From Kryptolebias marmoratus (Eukaryota; Chordata; Actinopteri; Cyprinodontiformes; Rivulidae): DNA of 64,000 nucleotides. The stretch's first letter is position 1, and each line of letters opens with the position of its first letter. The notes beneath the pieces are model-generated. The model ran no database searches. It saw only the letters and a list, made by a program, of their open reading frames with translations, and was not told the DNA's origin. The translations under genes were made by a program, and so were the position numbers. The stretch covers positions 22,498,306-22,562,305 of the forward strand of contig NC_051444.1 in assembly GCF_001649575.2 (NCBI RefSeq), written 5' to 3'. Below are positions 55,831 through 64,000 of the stretch, one piece after another.

Positions 55831-56550
55831 ATCATGACAGAAGAACACAGTCTTCATAGTCTTTTTACAGTGTTGCAGAGGAATTCATGGTCTACTCAGT
55901 GACTGCAGGTGCCCGGCTCCTGTGGCTGTAAATAAGCCCAAATCATCAGTCTTCCACCACCGTCCTGACAGTTGATATGAGTGGTTTATGCTGATATGCT
56001 GTGTTTAGTTTTAAGCAAAGAGCATGCCGTGCATCACAGCCAGAAAGCTCCACTTTGGTCTCATTTGTCCAACAGACGCTATCCCGAAGGTTTTGTGGTT
56101 TGTTCAGATGCAGCTTTGCACATTCAGACTGTACTGCTATGCTATTTGTACAGACAAGGGACTTTCTACTGCTAACCATTTAAAAAAAACAACTCAAAAG
56201 TTCATTTTCAATATACAGTGCTGACATAAAATTTAACTGTCCCAGCCTATTTGAAGCCCTAAATTAAGACAAATTAACAGTGCAACAAAAAAGTGACATG
56301 AATCTCTCCAGGCTGTGCAGCCTTACCAACAGGAACCACTCAGGAGATTTTCCCAAAGAACTTCTTCAAGACATTTCTTTCTCTCCAAGTCGCCACTGAC
56401 AAAATATTGTAGACCTATATACAATATTTGAATAAATAATTAGCCTCTCCAGCTCTGAAAATGGGGATCATTGTAGAAATATTATGGTCAGGTAACTAAA
56501 ATCTAAACTTGTTTATCAGAAAGCTGGTTATTATCAGTAAAATGTATACA

Positions 56551-56603
56551 TAAAATAAAATAAAATAAAATAAAATAAAATAAAATAAAATAAAATAAAT
56601 AAT
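56551..56603. repeat. (TAAAA)n array
   Basis: About ten tandem TAAAA units just upstream of the presumed txlng first exon. Confidence 0.95.
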
Positions 56604-56639
56604 AACTCTGAATGCAGGCAACAATGATTTTATTGTGAA

Positions 56640-56727
56640 AAGCTCTAAGCGGAAGTTGTTCGCGTCAGCTTGCGGATAACTTGAAAGTCTTGTGCTTTCT
56701 CGACCAGTACACAGGAAAAACATACAG
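56640..56727 (+). other. txlng: probable 5' UTR exon of txlng
   Basis: A good donor, ATACAG/GTAAAC, ends this stretch at 56727. An ETS-like GCGGAAGT lies at 56649-56656, usual for housekeeping promoters. If joined to the acceptor before 59208, the frame of the 59223 ATG meets an in-frame TAA at 56677-56679 with no ATG between, so 59223 would be the true start. The exon's 5' limit is not known and no TATA box is apparent. Confidence 0.45.
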
Positions 56728-59207
56728 GTAAACGTTTTAGGTGTTTTGGTCACAAATTTGAGTTGTTGGTAATGTGTCATGCCGACCTTAGCTGTCGTGA
56801 ATGTACTATATACTGTGTTGCCGTTACGCTAGTAGTGCAGTGTTTGCTTCCAGTAGGGCATAGTTGGTATTTTTCGAAGTAAAGTTCACTTCTCGTGTTA
56901 GCCAAAGGGGCTAGCCAGCAACTAGCCGTTAGCTTAATATTAGCCCGGCTAACAAATGTTCCTGGCTAATGTTAGGTTACATTAGAAGTGGGCTTCTCAC
57001 CTCATCTGCCTGTTGATTTTAACTTGTAAGATGTTCTCTTTAGTATCCGGGATAACATTTGCCAAGTCCTGAGGAAATATCTAAGACTGTAAATGCTATC
57101 CCAAGCTAAACTGACATGGGAGCATAACTAACTGCTTCGTGTTAGCCAAGTAGCTAACATGACCTGGAGCACAGATGTAAACCCACGCGCTTCGTTCTAC
57201 CCCGAGTCGTGGAGGAAACTTCATGTCACTTTCAGGAAACTTGTTTGGACGGGAAATCATTTAGGCGGTCTGATATATGCCGTTTTTCATTTTTAAGCTG
57301 TATTATTCAGGTGCGGCTTAAGTACTTCAGAGTCTTCATGTCAGTACTTCTTTTCCCTAACTTTATGTAGCTGTGTGACTGACGTTGTTCACACCAGTTC
57401 CCTTCAAATCAACTTTAGGGGATTATTTATATTTATATATGTATATTCCAGTTTCTTTTTTGAGCAGGGTCCTTGCTCTAGCTAAGTGATCAGACCTGGC
57501 AGATTTGGTCACAAGTGGACAGTTTTAGGTTGGGGTCTGATCAGATCTAGATTTCCTCTCCTTCAGAGCCATGGCAGACAGCTGTCAGCCGAGCAACAAA
57601 ACAGGACACCAGCAGGGCTGATGTTCATATAAAGTCTCCAAAACATTCATCCATCTTAACTCTGATTGTGTTTTTTATTGTGATTCTGTTCAGTCACTCA
57701 AGTTTAACCTTTGGATCCATTTCCACAAATCTTGCCTAGCTTGATCGTGTGACCTAACATACACAATTTGAGAAAAGTAAAACACCGGGTCGTTAATTGT
57801 GATGTGGCAGAGCTCAGCGTCGGCACAAATTCACTGAAGTGTTTTTACTCCTATAGTAAAGCACACAGCTACAAGTGTTTTCTACAGCTTTCCCGTGAGC
57901 GTAGCGTAAGCTTCACAAGCCTCTGCAAGTCGCACATGGAAACTGGAACCTCTGAACATTTTGAGGCATTTGTGAATGCCGTTCGCCAATTAGTCGCGGC
58001 CCAGTGAGGTACTGGCTTTGACGCTGCTCGGATTCTCTTTCTGTGATCCACATCGTGTTTTACAATACAACAACAAGAGAGGAGGATGAAACTGTGTAAA
58101 AAGTTTGTATCAGAAGTATTGCAAGTTCCTCGTGATTATCAATATTATCACTGCGTTTAAAAAATTGTGTTGAAAATGTCCAAAAAGTGCTGTTGCATCA
58201 GGTGTTTCAGCAGCAGGGCTTGTGGTGAAGAGACTATATACACCGATGTGTAGACATGAAACAGAAATATGAAATGGGAAATAGTCCTAAATATTACATG
58301 TCAGTCCTTAATGTTAGTGGATTCCAAAATTAGCCATTGTTAAGAGAATTATAATAAATTACTGTTCATATTAGTTATGTTTAGAACTTCTCTGTGTTTA
58401 AAATTACATTTTAATGGTTTAGTCTATATTGGTGTTCAGCAACGTATAACACTGCTTGCTGTTGTGGAGACACTTTCTGAGATATATTGATGCTAGTGTA
58501 TGGGTGAAGGGTGAAATAAACCACTAGTTGTGAAAATGGGCAAATGGCTGGTACTCCTGTTTTGTTTTTGTGCTCACAGAGATGAGCAACAAAAACGGGA
58601 ATTTAAATTTAAAATGATAGAACAAACCAGTAAAGGTTTTACCATGGAAACCATTAACCTCGGTCTCTGTTTCATTCCCTGTGACCACAACCAGTACACT
58701 CAGAACAAATATACAGAGAAAGTTTGCCCCGACAGCATCCAAACGATAAGGTTTTTTTATGACAAGGTTTCCAACAAATATTTAAAATGTGGTCATCTTT
58801 GAAGAGCTGAAATCATCCAAGAGTATGTTGATGCATGTTAATTTGTGACTATATGCAGCAGTTGTATAAATAAGATAATTGGAAACAGGCTTTCCAATAA
58901 CTTAGCTTCTTCCTGCACAGATTTCAATATATTGAGGTATGACGCAATTCTCAACCATCCTCAAACCTTGCGTGTGACGTTACATTTTGCCCTGCTTGGC
59001 AGCGAGCTCTCAGACCAAACAGTGATCATCCTGTCCATTCACCATCCCTGATTTGATTTGCACATCTATGTAAACAACACAAATATACAGGATTACCACT
59101 GGGAGGGGTTTACAAATGAATCTGATTTAAATATAGCTCAGTTTTAAATCGACAAATTGTGCTATGCTTGGATTGTTTCTAATTATTCTGATCTGCTGTG
59201 TTTCTAG
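56728..59207 (+). other. txlng: presumed txlng first intron
   Basis: 2.5 kb. CpG-containing and GCTAGC-rich near 56900-57250, with a second CpG-richer patch at 57780-58010. No exon is recognised. The intron exists only if the 56727 donor is used. Confidence 0.45.
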
Positions 59208-59222
59208 CTTTGCTCAGCACTC

Positions 59223-59315
59223 ATGGAGACTGCAGGAGTTTGTGAGATTGAGTTGTCGAACAGAAGAATAGTGGGCGGCAGTGATTCTCCTCCTGACCTG
59301 GACAGCCCGAGTCAG
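59223..59315 (+). CDS. txlng: gamma-taxilin coding exon 1
   Basis: Encodes METAGVCEIELSNRRIVGGS and an acidic Ser/Pro tail, 31 codons. Mammalian TXLNG has a similar MEEAGICG start (also an internal Met of the longer isoform). The exon follows a TTTCTAG acceptor, so it starts at 59208 with 15 UTR bases. The donor is CAG/GTAAAT. The base at +4 is G; position -3 is C, a moderate Kozak context. Confidence 0.85.
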
Positions 59316-59660
59316 GTAAATGCCGACAATACGTTCATGTAGAAAGGATGGGTGTAAGTGACCACAGGCGTGTAAGTGTTCCTGAATTGATTTGCAGCTT
59401 CTTCTTCTTTGGCTTTCCTGGCAATACAGTTCTTAGGCTTAAAACCTTTTTTGTTTTGTAAAATAGAAATGTGAATTTAAACTGTATCAAAAACTTAAAA
59501 CCCTCTTTTAATTTGTTTTGAAATTTAAACACAAGCACAAAAAATAAAGTGTGGATAAGGTTAAAACTAAGTCCCTTTCTTCAAATGGACTCTGTGGAAA
59601 CTGTTTTAAACATTTCTTTATTGAGACCAGACGAGTGTATGTGTCTGTATCTTGAATCAG

Positions 59661-59808
59661 GAGGAGGTTCCAGACTTTCACTTGGATCTGTGCTGCACCG
59701 GGGAGGAGAGGGGAGAAACTCCAGGAAGTGAGGACAGTCCCAGTGAGCTGGGGGAGGCAGAGCTTGATGCCGGAGAAGACGCTAAGACCGGAGAAGACAA
59801 ATCTTTTG
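59661..59808 (+). CDS. txlng: gamma-taxilin coding exon 2
   Basis: Encodes EEVPDFHLDLCCTGEERGET and a Glu/Asp/Ser-rich stretch ending EDKSF, 49 codons plus one base. This variable acidic region precedes the coiled coil in all taxilins, so similarity is low; its reality rests on the AATCAG acceptor, the donor TTG/GTAGGA and the exact phase match to the next exon. Confidence 0.85.
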
Positions 59809-60896
59809 GTAGGAGCGCCACAGTTTGTCCTCAGAGTGGAGCTTGATGCTGGGCCTTTCCGCTGATTTAACTTCTGATTCACACGGCTCCACTTATAAGC
59901 AGTAGTTAAACTGACCTATATGTAATAATATTGTACAGCAATGTTAACATGTAGGGAGACAGATTGGTGCAGGCTACGTACATTTTTACATTAAGTAAAG
60001 TACCTTGCAATGTATTTTTTATTTTTTACTCAAACCCAGTATTTACTTATTACAGTGTTATTACAATGATTATATGCTAGGAGAGGACTCCTTCAGGATA
60101 AAAAAACATAATCAGTTCCCTTTTTTTATTTATTCTATTTACTGATACTTTTGGTATCCACTAAACTACTAGTTAGGAATGCAGTAATTTTAGTTTTATG
60201 GGCTAGTATCTAATTTCCAGTTTTTCTATGTCTCTGACAGTTGTTGACCAAATCCGATTTTGGCCACCAAATAAAAAACTATAGTTAAAGATCTCCAATT
60301 TTTTCCTAATTTCTAGTTTGATTAAAAAAAATTGACTGTTCATGAAACAATTTTTACAACAAAAACATTTTCTCAGAAACAGCTCCAGGTTACTGATGTC
60401 TCCCTCTGTCAGTGGAAACCTACAAATATCCTCCAGGTGGTTGGACAGAGATATTTGAACAAATAAAACACAACTAATAAGAAATGATCTTGTTTTTATA
60501 AAGCAAATTTGAATTTTTAATATAAAGAAAGTATAAAGAAGCCAGATCATAGTTTTTTTAATAAATATCTATTTAAAACAAAGTGTCCAAAGTAATATTT
60601 GTGAGAAAAACAACCTTCTGATTTTAATATTGGATGTGTTAGGTCTTTCTGTCTTTAATAGCAGCTTTACACTGTCATTTTAATGTTAAGAGGTTGCAAC
60701 ATTACACTAAACTATGTTTAGTTGCGTAGTTTTCAAATTCATCTGTTTTTGTGAATGCCCTTTCTATTAAAGTAATTTGAAATTAGTGAACAGAAAATTT
60801 GTAGAACTTTAAATTCATTTTTGTACCACAGTGTTTACAAAATGAAACTCTAGAAAGATTCATGCTTCTTCTTTTTCCTCCTCTTCTTCTACCTAG
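59809..60896 (+). other. txlng: txlng intron after coding exon 2
   Basis: 1.1 kb, AT-rich, no repeats or elements recognised. Confidence 0.8.
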
Positions 60897-60988
60897 GGAA
60901 GGAGGTTGTTCTTCTGATGCAAGCCCTTAACTCTCTAGCCACACCAGAGGAGAAACTAGCTGCTCTGTGCAAGAAATATGCAGACCTG
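60897..60988 (+). CDS. txlng: gamma-taxilin coding exon 3 (start of taxilin domain)
   Basis: Encodes GKEVVLLMQALNSLATPEEK then LAALCKKYADL, the hallmark start of the taxilin domain. The acceptor ACCTAG completes a Gly codon shared with the previous exon; the donor is CTG/GTACGA. Confidence 0.95.
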
Positions 60989-61049
60989 GTACGATCCCGA
61001 ATACCTGCGCTTTAAACAGTTAAATGTAACAGTAACATATGTTTAATAA

Positions 61050-62893
<1,844 letters not shown>

Positions 62894-63013
62894 CACATAG
62901 ACAAAGTGTTCAAACACAAGGAGCTGCAGCAGCAGCTGATGGATGCCAAGCTGCAGAGAATCACCGAGATGATGAAAGAAGTTGAGGAGAAGCAGCAGCG
63001 AGAGAGAGAATTT
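62894..63013 (+). CDS. txlng: gamma-taxilin coding exon 6
   Basis: Encodes HIDKVFKHKELQQQLMDAKL, then RITEMMKEVEEKQQREREF, 40 codons. Acceptor TTGCAG, donor TTT/GTAAGA. Confidence 0.96.
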
Positions 63014-63209
63014 GTAAGAGCTTCTTATTTGCTGGGATTTATACCTTTTTCTTATCATTTGTGTTTGTTTTTCTTTGCACTTTCAAAATGACACGACAAA
63101 CAGCATGAGGGTTTGAAAAGATCAAGTTTAGCAATGATTAGGCTCTGTGTTGTAGCTAAAAGTCTTGCTTTGTGGGAGCTAAAGAACTGTCTGTGCTGTG
63201 ACGCTGCAG

Positions 63210-63284
63210 CTGCTGAAGGATGCCACGGAGTCTCGACACAAGTGTGAAATGATGAAGGAGCAAGAAATACAGCTTAAACAACAG
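63210..63284 (+). CDS. txlng: gamma-taxilin coding exon 7
   Basis: Encodes LLKDATESRHKCEMMKEQEI then QLKQQ, 25 codons. Acceptor CTGCAG, donor CAG/GTGAGC. The TESRHK wording is gamma-type; as recalled, alpha-taxilin has VESQRM here. Confidence 0.95.
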
Positions 63285-63315
63285 GTGAGCACAAACACAC
63301 GTTTGCCTTTTATAG

Positions 63316-63666
<351 letters not shown>

Positions 63667-63692
63667 TGAAGTCTGTTTTTTTTTTTTTCCAG

Positions 63693-63788
63693 ATGACCAA
63701 GAAGATCAAGAAGCTGGAGAAGGAAACGACCCAGTGGAGGACCAAGTGGGAGAGTAACAACCAGGCTCTGCTGCAGATGGCAGAAGAG
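63693..63788 (+). CDS. txlng: gamma-taxilin coding exon 9
   Basis: Encodes MTKKIKKLEKETTQWRTKWE then NNQALLQMAEE, 32 codons. The acceptor follows a long T tract (TTCCAG); the donor is GAG/GTGAAT. The next exon lies past the right edge. Confidence 0.95.
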
Positions 63789-64000
63789 GTGAATTTCATT
63801 TCAGTTCTGTTTGTTTCTACAGCACCAGTTCACAGCAGTCACCTCAGGGCACTAGGCGAAAGGTAACGAGTCAAAATTATATTAAATTGGTGTCCAGTTC
63901 AGTCCGAAGCCGATCCAGTTTCAGGATCCGTCTTCTTGTTGTAACAAAATGAATAGAAAAACCTCGAAGTAAAAAACTGTCATTGTGAGGGGAGTTTACT

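Larger units (their letters stand above)
54835..56639. other. divergent intergenic region between ccdc102a and txlng
   Basis: 1.8 kb. It holds the repeat at 55418-55830 and the AAAAT array at 56551-56603. No open frame resembles a known protein. Confidence 0.6.

Overview
The window looks like ordinary chromosomal DNA from a ray-finned fish, most likely a percomorph teleost. It is AT-rich, full of CA/GT microsatellites, and littered with the decayed LINEs, tRNA-derived SINEs, Tc1-like and hAT-like elements typical of teleosts. The genes are split into short exons with GT/AG splice sites. I see no bacterial, viral or plasmid gene and no CRISPR-like or tRNA/rRNA cluster.

Two protein-coding genes can be rebuilt exon by exon. 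On the minus strand lies ccdc102a, a coiled-coil protein. Its coding sequence has nine exons between 34761 (start codon) and 11923 (stop) and gives about 610 residues with every junction in phase. A probable non-coding first exon and a promoter with three CCAAT boxes sit about 20 kb upstream, at 54438-54834. On the plus strand lies txlng (gamma-taxilin). Its probable 5' UTR exon ends at 56727, coding starts at 59223, and nine coding exons (361 codons) are present before the window ends. The two genes are divergent, with about 1.8 kb between their presumed promoters.

Layout: 1-11.9 kb is 3' of ccdc102a. It holds LINE fragments, SINE pieces, CA repeats and one CCAAT-promoter-like site followed by good splice sites, which could be an unannotated transcript. 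11.9-34.8 kb is the ccdc102a coding region, with TE remnants in the introns including a decayed hAT transposase. 34.9-54.4 kb is ccdc102a intron 1. It contains a SINE with a perfect 19-bp target duplication, a nest of transposons around an assembly gap (N at 39499-40071), a pair of small TTAA-ended elements and a hAT-type MITE. 54.4-56.7 kb is the divergent promoter region, and 56.7-64 kb is txlng.

I found no convincing new biological system. The points most worth a second look are the nested transposons, the candidate transcript near 0.87-1.58 kb, several perfect 10-17 bp hairpins, and the serine-rich stretch in CCDC102A. All product names come from recognising protein families by eye; no search was run.
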